From positions 481,083-545,082 of the forward strand of contig NZ_PZJW01000004.1 in NCBI RefSeq assembly GCF_003206615.1: a stretch of DNA of 64,000 nucleotides, given 5' to 3'. The notes beneath the pieces were generated by a model. The model made no database searches, was not told where the DNA came from, and worked only from the letters and a program-made list of their open reading frames with translations. Position 1 is the first letter of the stretch. Every line of letters begins with the position of its first letter. Shown one piece after another: positions 8,408-16,996 of the stretch. This stretch comes from Salinicola acroporae. Lineage in GTDB: Bacteria > Pseudomonadota > Gammaproteobacteria > Pseudomonadales > Halomonadaceae. A program made the position numbers and the translations under genes.

Positions 8408-10484
8408 GTCGCGACTCTCCGGTAGTGGCCGCCGTCGAGACGTCTGCCGTCTCGGCGTTGGCGTGGGCTTCGAGCGTCACGCCCGGCGCTTCGCGCATCA
8501 GGTGGCCCAGCATGGCAATCTCCCCGATGCTGGCGATCGGCAGGTGGGTCTCGTGATAGAGCCGCTCGACCCAGGCGATGGACTCGTCGGCCAGGCTCTG
8601 CCAGACGGCGGGGTCGTGGCGTTCGCGGGCGATCAGTCGTACGCCGATGCCGGCAAGCCAGGCTTCGATCTCGGCACGGTGGGGGCCGAGCGCGCCGCGC
8701 AGACGGCGGATACGCCATACGCACAGCGCCATGGCATGGAGATCGATGGCTTCGCGCAGGGCTCGATCGCTGCCGCCGAGGGCGACCAGCCGGCCCAGCC
8801 GGTCGTAGAGGCGACTCTCCAGGCGGGCGCGGTTGGGCAGCGATTTCTCCCGCATCAGCCGACTCAGGCCGCGCCAGTAGGCGGCCATCAGGATGCGGAT
8901 GCGCTCGCCCGGCGAGCGCTGGCGCAGCAGGGAGTAGGTGAACATGGCGCAGAGGGTGCCGATGATCGAGGCCAGCCCGCCGTTGATGTAGCGCGCCGGG
9001 GCGAAAGTGTAGGTGGAGTTGAGGTTGAGCAGCGTCATCATGGTGATGGCGCCGGCCAGCCCGATCGCCGACCAGCGCGGATGCGGGGTCAGCAGCGTGC
9101 CGATGGTCACCGGTACCGCCACCGCCAGCGCCAGCAGCGGGAACCCGTTGATCACCGGCAGCACCAGGAACAGCAGCACGCCGCCGAAGATCACCGCGGC
9201 GATCGAGCCCCACAGGAACTGATAGACCACTGCCGCGGGATCGGGCGCCTTGGCGAACAGCATGGTGAAGACGCCCAGCAGCATCATGGCGAGATAGCCG
9301 GAGTGCCAGCCGCTGTGGATCCAGAACAAGCCCAGCAGCTCGAAGGCGACGAACACGCGGAAGGCGTTGAAGCGAGCCACGAAATGCTCGTTGTGGGTGG
9401 TTCGCGAGCGGCGATCGCGGGGTAGCGTCTCGATCCGCGACGAGGCCGGATCCTCGAGCGCATGGCGCAATCGCCTGCCGTGCTGGAGCAGCCCCAGCAC
9501 CTCGCCGAGACGCTGGCGCACCAGCTCGGCGCGGGCGCGGCTGCGTGGCTCGACCGTGGTGTCGTCCCAGTCGAAATCGGCCAGCACCAGGCGTTCGCTG
9601 GGTTCGCCATCCGGCGCCGACTCGATCGTCTCGAGCAGCGGGACCGCCGCCGTGGCGAGTTGGTTCAGCCAGCGTTCGCCGTCGTCGCAGGCACGCAGAT
9701 AATCGAGCGCCGTCTGCAGTTCCCGCACGGTGGTGAGCAGTGCCAGGCCATCGGCGGCAAAGCGATCCAGCGCCGGGATGAAATGGCTGAGCCGGCGGGT
9801 CTCGAGACGCGTCAATCCCCGCAACTTCTCGAACTGCTGGTAGGTCGCCAGCAGCGCCTTGAGCCCGTCGTCCCGTTGCGCCCGTGAGCGCGGCGTGTCC
9901 AGCGAGGCCAGTGTTTCCCTGGCGCTCAGCGAGAGGAAGGATGACAGCGCCCCGGGCAGCGCGCGGCTGCCGAAACGCGGCGCGATGACCACGTGCATCA
10001 ACAGGCCGCAGCCGATCCCCAGCGCCGTCTCCGTGAAGCGTGCCAGCGCGATCGTCCAGATCTGGTCGACGCCGGTGCCGATGGCCGTCAGCGAGACCAG
10101 GGTCGCGGTATAGCCGCTGAGCATCATCACGTAGCCGAGGTATTCGTCCTGCTCGAGCATCACCCAGTACATGCAGAAGGCGAGCCAGCCGCCGGAAAAC
10201 AGTAGATAGAGCATGGGCTGCTGGCCGAACAGGGCGATCAGCCCCAGCCCGACGACCGCCCCGAACAGGGTGCCGAACAGACGTGCGACGCTGCGCCCGA
10301 TGATGATGCCGATCGGCGGCGTGCCACCGGTGAACATGACCGGCTGCAGGGTCACGATCATCACCGCCAGGATCGCCCAGGCGGGTTGGTAGAGATCGAG
10401 GCGCATGGCCAGGAACAGGGCCAGCCAGACGGCCAGTACCGTTCTCAACGCCAGTAGCCAGTGATCGGCGGGAATTCGAATCAT
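8397..10484 (-). CDS. FUSC family inner-membrane transporter (AaeB/YccS-like)
   Basis: This fusaric-acid-resistance type efflux protein of about 695 residues has an N-terminal bundle of about six membrane helices, a soluble helical middle (roughly 180-370), and a second bundle at about 385-540 followed by a cytoplasmic tail. The start is uncertain. The ATG at 10484 begins MIRIPADHWLLALRTVLAVW, typical for the family, while an in-frame ATG at 10517 would add 11 residues encoded within an inverted repeat. Neither has a strong ribosome site. It is the first gene of the efflux operon with the DUF1656 and HlyD genes. Confidence 0.87.
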   Translation of the reverse strand: MIRIPADHWLLALRTVLAVWLALFLAMRLDLYQPAWAILAVMIVTLQPVMFTGGTPPIGIIIGRSVARLFGTLFGAVVGLGLIALFGQQPMLYLLFSGGWLAFCMYWVMLEQDEYLGYVMMLSGYTATLVSLTAIGTGVDQIWTIALARFTETALGIGCGLLMHVVIAPRFGSRALPGALSSFLSLSARETLASLDTPRSRAQRDDGLKALLATYQQFEKLRGLTRLETRRLSHFIPALDRFAADGLALLTTVRELQTALDYLRACDDGERWLNQLATAAVPLLETIESAPDGEPSERLVLADFDWDDTTVEPRSRARAELVRQRLGEVLGLLQHGRRLRHALEDPASSRIETLPRDRRSRTTHNEHFVARFNAFRVFVAFELLGLFWIHSGWHSGYLAMMLLGVFTMLFAKAPDPAAVVYQFLWGSIAAVIFGGVLLFLVLPVINGFPLLALAVAVPVTIGTLLTPHPRWSAIGLAGAITMMTLLNLNSTYTFAPARYINGGLASIIGTLCAMFTYSLLRQRSPGERIRILMAAYWRGLSRLMREKSLPNRARLESRLYDRLGRLVALGGSDRALREAIDLHAMALCVWRIRRLRGALGPHRAEIEAWLAGIGVRLIARERHDPAVWQSLADESIAWVERLYHETHLPIASIGEIAMLGHLMREAPGVTLEAHANAETADVSTAATTGESRHAG

Positions 10485-10496
10485 GAATGACCAGCG

Positions 10497-10520
10497 CCCA
10501 TGGGTGCGGTCACCCATGGG
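10497..10520. repeat. Inverted repeat of two CCCATGGG palindromes upstream of the FUSC operon
   Basis: CCCATGGGTG and CACCCATGGG are perfect inverted copies around the loop CGGT, and each arm is itself palindromic at CCCATGGG. The element lies immediately upstream of the preferred FUSC start. It could be an operator for an efflux regulator or an mRNA hairpin over the ribosome site. Confidence 0.55.
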
Positions 10521-10728
10521 TCAGTATTGAAGCGGAGTAAAAGTTAGGCTGCGAATAATCACATTCTCTTCGCCGTAAGTCTATAGTTTTGGGCAAAAAT
10601 CTCTGAGGACGTGCTTATACACTCGGCGAGCGAAGGCGAGGCCAGGCAACGTCGGATGCAAGAAGGAGCGGGCTGACGCTCCAGTTTGCGCTGGGGAAAT
10701 GCGCATTTTGGGGGAGCTGAGCCCTATG

Positions 10729-10752
10729 CCTGGCCACCGGACGATGGCCAGG
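10729..10752 (-). terminator. Hairpin 31 bp downstream of ompW
   Basis: CCTGGCCA and TGGCCAGG pair perfectly around an 8-base loop, just after the ompW stop on the minus strand. There is no T-tract. It could mark the 3' end of the ompW transcript. Confidence 0.35.
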
Positions 10753-10782
10753 GAAGGTCGGATCGCCTGGCGGTGGCTCGCT

Positions 10783-11418
10783 TCAGAAGCGGTAGCCGAT
10801 GCCGCCCATGACAACGATGGGATCGATGTGGACCGTGGTGTCGTGGGACTCGCCGCCGATCGTGGCGGTGGTGTCGGAGTCGATATCCAGGTACCAGGCC
10901 GCCGCATTCAATGACCAGTGGTCATCGATCAGCAGGTCGACGCCCAGTTGCGCCGCGGCGCCCCAGGAGTCATCCATCTTCAGACTGCCGCCGTCGACCT
11001 TCTCGTCGGAGAAGTGGGTGTAGTTCAGGCCAGCGCCGACATAGGGCTGAACCCGGGCATCGGTACCGCCGAGCGGGTAGTACTGCAGCGTCAGGGTCGG
11101 CGGCAGATGCTTGGTGGAGCCCATCTGGGTGCCATCCAGATTGATGTCGTGCTTGAAGCGTTGGGCGGCCAGCAGTTCGATGCCCCAGTTGTCGAGGAAG
11201 CGATAACCGAGCGTGAAAGCGAAGCCGCTTTCGTCGTCGACGTCGATCTTGTCGACGCCGATGGCATCGAAGTTACCGTTGTCGCTCTTGGGCGAGACCT
11301 TGGCGATACCGAAGTGGGTGAACCAGTCGTCGGCACCGTAAGCGAAGGCGCTGCTGGCGCCGAGCGATGTGGCGACCGCCAGTCCGGCGATGCTCAAGCG
11401 GCGTAGGATCGTGTTCAT
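10783..11418 (-). CDS. ompW: Outer membrane protein OmpW
   Basis: This is an eight-stranded outer-membrane beta-barrel porin of 211 residues. The start at 11418 follows AAGGGAACG and gives a signal peptide that ends SSAFA before YGADDW. A much longer in-frame reading from 12447 is only an artefact of the open frame. OmpW landmarks are NWGIELLAAQRFKHDI, the KHLPPTLTLQYYPLGG segment with PYVGAGLNYT, DSWGAAAQLGVDLLIDDHWSLNAAAWYLDID and a terminal aromatic phenylalanine (GGIGYRF) recognised by the Bam machinery. The family is linked to small hydrophobic solute entry and to osmotic or redox stress responses. The upstream region holds a long bulged hairpin and a tandem heptamer. Confidence 0.95.
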   Translation of the reverse strand: MNTILRRLSIAGLAVATSLGASSAFAYGADDWFTHFGIAKVSPKSDNGNFDAIGVDKIDVDDESGFAFTLGYRFLDNWGIELLAAQRFKHDINLDGTQMGSTKHLPPTLTLQYYPLGGTDARVQPYVGAGLNYTHFSDEKVDGGSLKMDDSWGAAAQLGVDLLIDDHWSLNAAAWYLDIDSDTTATIGGESHDTTVHIDPIVVMGGIGYRF

Positions 11419-11491
11419 GAATGGCGTTCCCTTGATGGCCCTTGGTGTACTCGCCGCGACCGGTTCGGGTCGTGGCATCGGGATCAGGCTA

Positions 11492-11529
11492 CGACCGAAT
11501 AACCACAAAAAGAATGTGGTTATTGGTCG
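11492..11529. repeat. Long bulged inverted repeat upstream of ompW
   Basis: The left arm CGACCGAATAACCACA and the right arm TGTGGTTATTGGTCG pair over 15 bp with one bulged G, around the loop AAAAGAA. It lies 74-111 bp upstream of the ompW start and 96 bp beyond the stop of the preceding glycosylase gene. It could be a terminator for that gene or an operator for ompW. No T-tract follows on the minus strand. Confidence 0.55.
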
Positions 11530-11543
11530 CAGAAGTATTCTTA

Positions 11544-11585
11544 GGGAAACGGGAAACGGGAAACGGGAAACGGGAAACGGGAAAC
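11544..11585. repeat. Tandem heptamer GGGAAAC, six copies
   Basis: Six exact copies of GGGAAAC lie head to tail, followed by degenerate GGGAGGC. They sit between ompW and the glycosylase gene. Such short arrays expand by slippage and may vary in copy number between strains. Confidence 0.85.
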
Positions 11586-11624
11586 GGGAGGCAGGAAAAG
11601 GAAAGAGCCGGCGCCGTGCCGGCT

Positions 11625-12881
11625 TCAGAGATGGCGCCGCCGCTGTGAGTCCACCGGCCAGTGGGCCATGAGGCGCTGAGCCAGTGGGCGCTCGCAGGCG
11701 AGATGGATGCGCGGCAGCCCCAGCCACGTTGCCAGTTGCTCGAACTGCTGCGCCAGGTCGGCGAGTTGCGCCTCCCCGAAGTGGACCTCCGGCTCCGGGT
11801 GGAGCGCGAGAACCGTCAGTTCGCCCTCGGCACGACGGGCGCGGAGATCGATGCGGCCGACGAGCCGGTCGCCGTGGAGAAAGGGCATGACATAGTAGCC
11901 GTAGAGGCGCTTGCGAGGTGGCACGTAGAACTCGAGGCGATAGTGGAACCCGAACAGCCGCTCGGTTCGCTCGCGGTACCAGACGAGCGAGTCGAACGGT
12001 GACAGCAGGGCAGCGGTATCGATTCGCCTCGGCACGCTGGGTTCGCCGAGCAGGTAGCCGGGCTGGCGCCAGCCCTGCACCGCGACCGGCGTCAAGGTGC
12101 CGTCCTCGACCAGGGTCTCGAGCGCGGCGCGGGTATCGCTCGGTGCCAGCCGATAGTAGTCGCGCAGGTCTTTTTCGGTGGCCACCCCCAGGGCAGCGGC
12201 GGACTGGGCCAGTAGTTGGCGATGGGCTTCGAGCAGGTCGGGCTCGGGCTGGTTCAGCACCGCCGCCGGCAGCACCCGCTCGGGGAGATCGTAGAGCCGT
12301 TCGAAGCCCCGGCGGCGGGCAACGGTGACCTCGCCGGCGGCGAACAGCCACTCCAGCGCCTGTTTCTCCTCGCTCCAGTCCCACCACGGGCCGGACGGCC
12401 CTTCCCGCGTGTTCAGCGCCCCCGCCCCCAGTGGCCCCTGCTCGCACACGCTGGCCAGCACGCGCTCGATCACGTCGCGCCGCTCCCGCCCGAATCTCGC
12501 CAGGTGCTTGTAGATGCCGATGCCGTCCTGGGCGCGGCGCATGCGCCAGCGCATCGCCGGATAGAGCGAGAGCGGCAGCAGCGAGGCTTCGTGGCCCCAG
12601 TACTCGAACAACGACCGATGGCGATTGCGGCTCCAGGCCGCCTCGTCGAGCAGTGCCGTCGGATACGGGCCGAGCCGCGACAAAACGGGCAGGTAGTGGG
12701 AGCGTGCGAGGGCGTTGACGGAGTCGATCTGCAACACGCCAAGGCGATTCAGCAGACGGTTGAGATGGCCACGGTTGACGGTCTCGGGGGAGGCGGCGCT
12801 GAACCCCTGGGCCTTCAGGGCCAGCCGCCGGGCCTGGGCGAGAGTGAGATGACGGTGGGGGGGAGCAGTCACTGGCGGCAT
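11625..12881 (-). CDS. YcaQ/AlkX-type winged-helix DNA glycosylase (HTH_42 family)
   Basis: This 418-residue protein belongs to the family that excises alkylated bases and unhooks interstrand crosslinks. It is built of winged-helix domains. The catalytic element is visible as Gln51-Ile-Asp53 in GVLQIDSVN. This QxD form is the one described for the YcaQ/AlkX branch, whereas the AlkZ branch carries QxQ. Other family marks are FEYWGHEASLLPLSLYP, RRRGFERLYDLPERV, LLSPFDSLVWYRERTERLFGF and YGYYVMPFLHGDRLVGRIDLRA split over the C-terminal domain. It is a single gene between ompW and the zinc operon. Confidence 0.88.
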   Translation of the reverse strand: MPPVTAPPHRHLTLAQARRLALKAQGFSAASPETVNRGHLNRLLNRLGVLQIDSVNALARSHYLPVLSRLGPYPTALLDEAAWSRNRHRSLFEYWGHEASLLPLSLYPAMRWRMRRAQDGIGIYKHLARFGRERRDVIERVLASVCEQGPLGAGALNTREGPSGPWWDWSEEKQALEWLFAAGEVTVARRRGFERLYDLPERVLPAAVLNQPEPDLLEAHRQLLAQSAAALGVATEKDLRDYYRLAPSDTRAALETLVEDGTLTPVAVQGWRQPGYLLGEPSVPRRIDTAALLSPFDSLVWYRERTERLFGFHYRLEFYVPPRKRLYGYYVMPFLHGDRLVGRIDLRARRAEGELTVLALHPEPEVHFGEAQLADLAQQFEQLATWLGLPRIHLACERPLAQRLMAHWPVDSQRRRHL

Positions 12882-12984
12882 GAAAACGACACTGTCTCGG
12901 CGATAGTTCGAGAAGCAGTGTCGTTCAGCTGGCCTTGATTGACCAGTGCGAGAAACGGCCAGCGGTGCCGCCGGCCTCGCCGCG

Positions 12985-14052
<1,068 letters not shown>

Positions 14053-14092
14053 CTTGAATTCCTCGAGTGAAGTTGAACGGTGGAGTGCCGAG

Positions 14093-14977
14093 TCAGCCGT
14101 GGGCGTCCGGCGGCAGCATGGGCTGGACGCGCCGACGCCAGCGGGCAAAGACGCTGTGGTACCGCCCGAACAGCGCGGAGAACAGATAGATGACGCCAGC
14201 GAGCAGAATGATGCAGGGGCCGGAGGGCAAGCCGGCGTGATAGGAGAGCAGCAGGCCGCCCACGCTCGAGATCATGCCGATGGCGATGGCCAGCCCCATC
14301 AGGCCCTCGAGGCGTTTGGACCAGAAGCGTGCCGCCGTGGCCGGCAGCATCATCAGGCCGACCGCCATCAGCGTGCCCAGCGTCTGGAAGCCGGCCGTCA
14401 GGTTGAGCACCATCAAGCCCAGGAACAGGCCATGCACGGCGCCGCCGCGAATGCCCTGGCCGCGCAGGAACAGCGGGTCGAGGCACTCCACCACCAAGAT
14501 GCGGAAGATCGCGGCCAGCACGATCAGGGTCAGGCTCGACACGCTGACGATCAGCCACAGCGCGGTGCTGTCCACCGCCAGGATCGAGCCGAACAGCACG
14601 TGGGTCAGATCGACGCTGCTGCCGCGCATCGAGATCAACATCACCCCGGCGGCGAGCGAGATCAGATAGAAGCTGGCGATGGCGGAGTCTTCGCGATGGC
14701 CGGTCAGGCGCGACACGCTGCCCGCCAGCCCTGCCACCAGCAGCCCCGCGATCAGGCCGCCGAAGCTCATCGCCGGCAGCGAGAACCCGGCCAGCAGGAA
14801 ACCCACCGCCACGCCCGGCAACACGGCGTGGGCCATGGCGTCGCCGACCAGGCTCATGCCGCGCAGGGTGAGGAACACCCCCAGTGGCGGAGCGACCAGG
14901 GACAACGCCAGGCCGGCCACCAGCGCGCGGCGCATGAAACCGAAATCGATTAACGGAGAGAACAGCCAGTCGATCAT
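14093..14977 (-). CDS. znuB: Zinc ABC transporter permease ZnuB
   Basis: This 294-residue inner-membrane channel of the zinc importer belongs to the ABC-3 family. About eight hydrophobic helices are apparent. The family motif GDAMAHAVLPGVAVGFLLAG near residues 45-64 is the metal-type permease signature. The first codon overlaps the znuC stop (ATGA at 14974-14977), and znuA follows 41 bp later, so the set is one operon transcribed leftward. Confidence 0.94.
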   Translation of the reverse strand: MIDWLFSPLIDFGFMRRALVAGLALSLVAPPLGVFLTLRGMSLVGDAMAHAVLPGVAVGFLLAGFSLPAMSFGGLIAGLLVAGLAGSVSRLTGHREDSAIASFYLISLAAGVMLISMRGSSVDLTHVLFGSILAVDSTALWLIVSVSSLTLIVLAAIFRILVVECLDPLFLRGQGIRGGAVHGLFLGLMVLNLTAGFQTLGTLMAVGLMMLPATAARFWSKRLEGLMGLAIAIGMISSVGGLLLSYHAGLPSGPCIILLAGVIYLFSALFGRYHSVFARWRRRVQPMLPPDAHG

Positions 14978-15696
14978 GCCAGCGTCTCCGCCGGGGGAGG
15001 GGAGTCGCCGCTGCGGGCGGGCGTCGACCAGGTGCCATGCCCGCGTTCCAGATGCAGGATCCGGTCGGCCAGCCGGGTCATCTGATCGTGGTCGTGCAGC
15101 ACGATGATGATCGCCGCGCCCTTGGCCGCCATGTCCTGCAGTACCTCGATCAGCACCTCGACGGTGGCGGCATCGACATTGGCGAACGGCTCGTCCAGCA
15201 GCAGCAGTTGGGCCTCCTGCATCAAGGTACGGCCGAGCAGGGCGCGCTGGCGCTGGCCGCCGGAAAGCTCGCCCAGCGGGCGGTGCTCGAATGCCTGCAG
15301 GCCGAGGCGCTGCATCACCGCCTGACCGCGGCGATACTCCGCCTGGCCGTAGCGCTTGAAACTGCCGTGGGTCGGCCAGCAGCCGCTCATCACCAGCTCC
15401 TCGACGCTCATCGGGAAGGTCAGGTCCAGCGCCAGCTGCTGCGGCAGCCAGGCGCGCCGGGCATTGGGTACACGGCAGTCAACCCGACCGCTGATGGGGC
15501 GCAGCTCGCCCATGATCCCCTGGACCAGCGTGCTCTTGCCGGCCCCGTTGGCGCCTACCAGCGCGGTGATGGTGCCGGCCTCGAAGTGGCCCTCGATACC
15601 CTCCAGCACCATCCGGTTACCCTGCGCCAGCGACAGAGACTCCAGTGTCAGCAGGGTGTTGGGCTCATCCATCGCCTGCGTACTCGATTGCGCCAT
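14974..15696 (-). CDS. znuC: Zinc ABC transporter ATP-binding protein ZnuC
   Basis: This 240-residue ATPase powers zinc import through ZnuB. It has a Walker A motif GANGAGKST, the ABC signature LSGGQRQRALLGR and a Walker B motif LLLLDEPFANVD. The ATG at 15696 shares one base with the stop of a 48-residue small gene (TGATG), which is good evidence for this start. The track-style longer frame from 15807 overlaps that small gene and has no ribosome site. A second in-frame ATG lies eight codons further on. The combination of permease, binding protein and the Zur-like box fixes the metal as zinc with fair confidence. Confidence 0.93.
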   Translation of the reverse strand: MAQSSTQAMDEPNTLLTLESLSLAQGNRMVLEGIEGHFEAGTITALVGANGAGKSTLVQGIMGELRPISGRVDCRVPNARRAWLPQQLALDLTFPMSVEELVMSGCWPTHGSFKRYGQAEYRRGQAVMQRLGLQAFEHRPLGELSGGQRQRALLGRTLMQEAQLLLLDEPFANVDAATVEVLIEVLQDMAAKGAAIIIVLHDHDQMTRLADRILHLERGHGTWSTPARSGDSPPPAETLA

Positions 15697-15842
15697 CAAC
15701 CGAACACCCCGGCAGCCCAGCCCGCGACGAGCCACAGCACCGCCAGCGGCAACAGCGCCAGCAACACGCGTCGGCCGGCGCCCAGCGACATCAATGAAAA
15801 ATGGCACGGCCCATCGGGGCGGTGCCGGTGACGATGTGACAT
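15696..15842 (-). CDS. Unannotated 48-residue histidine-rich single-pass membrane peptide heading the znu operon
   Basis: The small gene begins at ATG 15842 behind a strong CAGGAG site with 6-nt spacing (15850-15855) and ends in TGA that overlaps the znuC ATG. The N-terminus is basic and histidine-rich (MSHRHRHRPDGPCH), with one cysteine next to a histidine. Residues about 26-46 are a leucine/alanine/valine membrane helix ending in AAGVFG. It is the first coding unit downstream of the Zur-like box, so it should be made under zinc shortage together with ZnuCBA. No family is recognised. It might be a zinc-binding accessory subunit of the importer or a coupling leader peptide. Coding evidence is the start signal, the tight coupling and the sensible composition. 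Confidence 0.68.
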   Translation of the reverse strand: MSHRHRHRPDGPCHFSLMSLGAGRRVLLALLPLAVLWLVAGWAAGVFG

Positions 15843-15867
15843 GACGATCTCCTGAAACGGAGGCAAA

Positions 15868-15882
15868 GGTTATAACATAACA
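15868..15882 (-). promoter_or_regulatory. Zur-box-like operator upstream of the zinc uptake operon
   Basis: On the minus strand TGTTATGTTATAACC matches the gammaproteobacterial Zur consensus core (TGTTATAnTATAACA) at 12 of the 14 defined positions. It lies 26 bp upstream of the small-gene start, where a repressor would cover the promoter. Control by zinc-loaded Zur is inferred from this and from the zinc genes downstream. Confidence 0.72.
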
Positions 15883-15973
15883 AATGATGTGGAAAGGGGA
15901 GATTGTGAACGACGCGGTCTTGTAGGAGATCGCCGACGAGCCTTTTGGTGGGGTTGCGGTGCTAAGGGATCTG

Positions 15974-16010
15974 CGTTACCAACGGTTACGGGGTAAACCG
16001 GCAGGTAACG
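15974..16010. repeat. Nested inverted repeats ahead of cas1
   Basis: CGTTACC (15974-15980) and GGTAACG (16004-16010) are perfect inverted copies. Between them are further related motifs, GGTTAC and GGTAAACC. The cluster ends 5 bp before the cas1 ATG and covers its ribosome site (AGGTAA). It may be an operator or a translation-controlling hairpin for the adaptation genes. Confidence 0.5.
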
Positions 16011-16015
16011 AAACG

Positions 16016-16996
16016 ATGGAAGATCTACCTTCAAGCGATCTCAAAACAATCCTGCACTCCAAGCGGGCCAACCTCTACTACCTGCAGCACTGCCGCGTAC
16101 TGGTCAACGGTGGACGCGTGGAGTACGTCACCGACGAAGGCAAGCGCTCGGCCTACTGGAACATCCCCATCGCCAATACCACCTCGCTGCTGCTGGGTAC
16201 CGGCACCTCGATCACCCAGGCGGCGATGCGCGAGCTGGCCAAGGCCGGTGTTCTGGTCGGTTTTTGCGGTGGCGGCGGCACGCCGCTGTTTTCCGCCAAT
16301 GAAGTCGATGTCGAGGTCGCCTGGTTCAACCCGCAGAGCGAATACCGCCCCACCGAGTACCTGCAACAGTGGGTGCGCTTCTGGTTCGATGATGCGCTGA
16401 GGCTGGAAGCGGCACGCCGCTTTCAGCGTGCGCGCCTGAGCCAGGTCGAACGGCACTGGCTGGACGCACGCTTTCAACGCGATACCGATTTCAAGCCTAG
16501 CGCCGCCGAGTTGAAGGCGCTGCTCGAGCCCAGCCGCGGGGCCATCGACCAGGCAGCGGACACCACCGCACTGCTGACGGAAGAAGCCCGACTGACCAAG
16601 CAGCTGTTCCGGATCGCCACCCAGGCGGTTAGCTATGGCGAATTCGTGCGCGCCAAGAAAGGTAGCGGCGTCGACCCCGCCAACCGCTTTCTCGATCACG
16701 GCAACTATCTCGCCTACGGACTGGGCGCCACTGCCAGTTGGGTGCTGGGGCTACCCCACGGCCTGGCGGTGCTCCACGGCAAGACCCGACGCGGCGGCCT
16801 GGTGTTCGACATCGCCGACCTGATCAAGGATGCCGTCATTTTGCCGCAGGCGTTCATCTCCGCTAGCCGCGGCGACGAGGAGCAGGCATTCCGCCAGGCC
16901 TGCATCGAACGGCTCACCCGCGTCGAGGCGCTGGATACCATGATCGAGGTGGTGCAAGGCGTCGCCGAGCGGTTGGACGGGGAAGCCCGGCGATGA
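16016..16996 (+). CDS. cas1: Type I-F CRISPR-associated integrase Cas1
   Basis: Cas1 integrates new spacers at the leader end of the array, in I-F together with the Cas2-3 fusion. The 326-residue reading from ATG 16016 starts MEDLPSSDLKTILHSKRANLYYLQ, the usual I-F N-terminus; an upstream in-frame start at 15959 is rejected. Family marks are VTDEGKRSAYWNIPIANTT, LLLGTGTSITQAA, the HGLAVLHGKTRRGG histidine segment and FDIADLIKDA, which carries the metal-binding aspartates. The last codons overlap the cas2-3 start (ATGA at 16993-16996), as is standard in subtype I-F. Confidence 0.97.
   Translation: MEDLPSSDLKTILHSKRANLYYLQHCRVLVNGGRVEYVTDEGKRSAYWNIPIANTTSLLLGTGTSITQAAMRELAKAGVLVGFCGGGGTPLFSANEVDVEVAWFNPQSEYRPTEYLQQWVRFWFDDALRLEAARRFQRARLSQVERHWLDARFQRDTDFKPSAAELKALLEPSRGAIDQAADTTALLTEEARLTKQLFRIATQAVSYGEFVRAKKGSGVDPANRFLDHGNYLAYGLGATASWVLGLPHGLAVLHGKTRRGGLVFDIADLIKDAVILPQAFISASRGDEEQAFRQACIERLTRVEALDTMIEVVQGVAERLDGEARR

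Noticed and set aside
10783-12447. 554-residue reading ending in OmpW
   Set aside because: OmpW has its own ribosome site and signal peptide at 11418; the upstream part is antisense-like arginine/alanine sequence overlapping the glycosylase gene.
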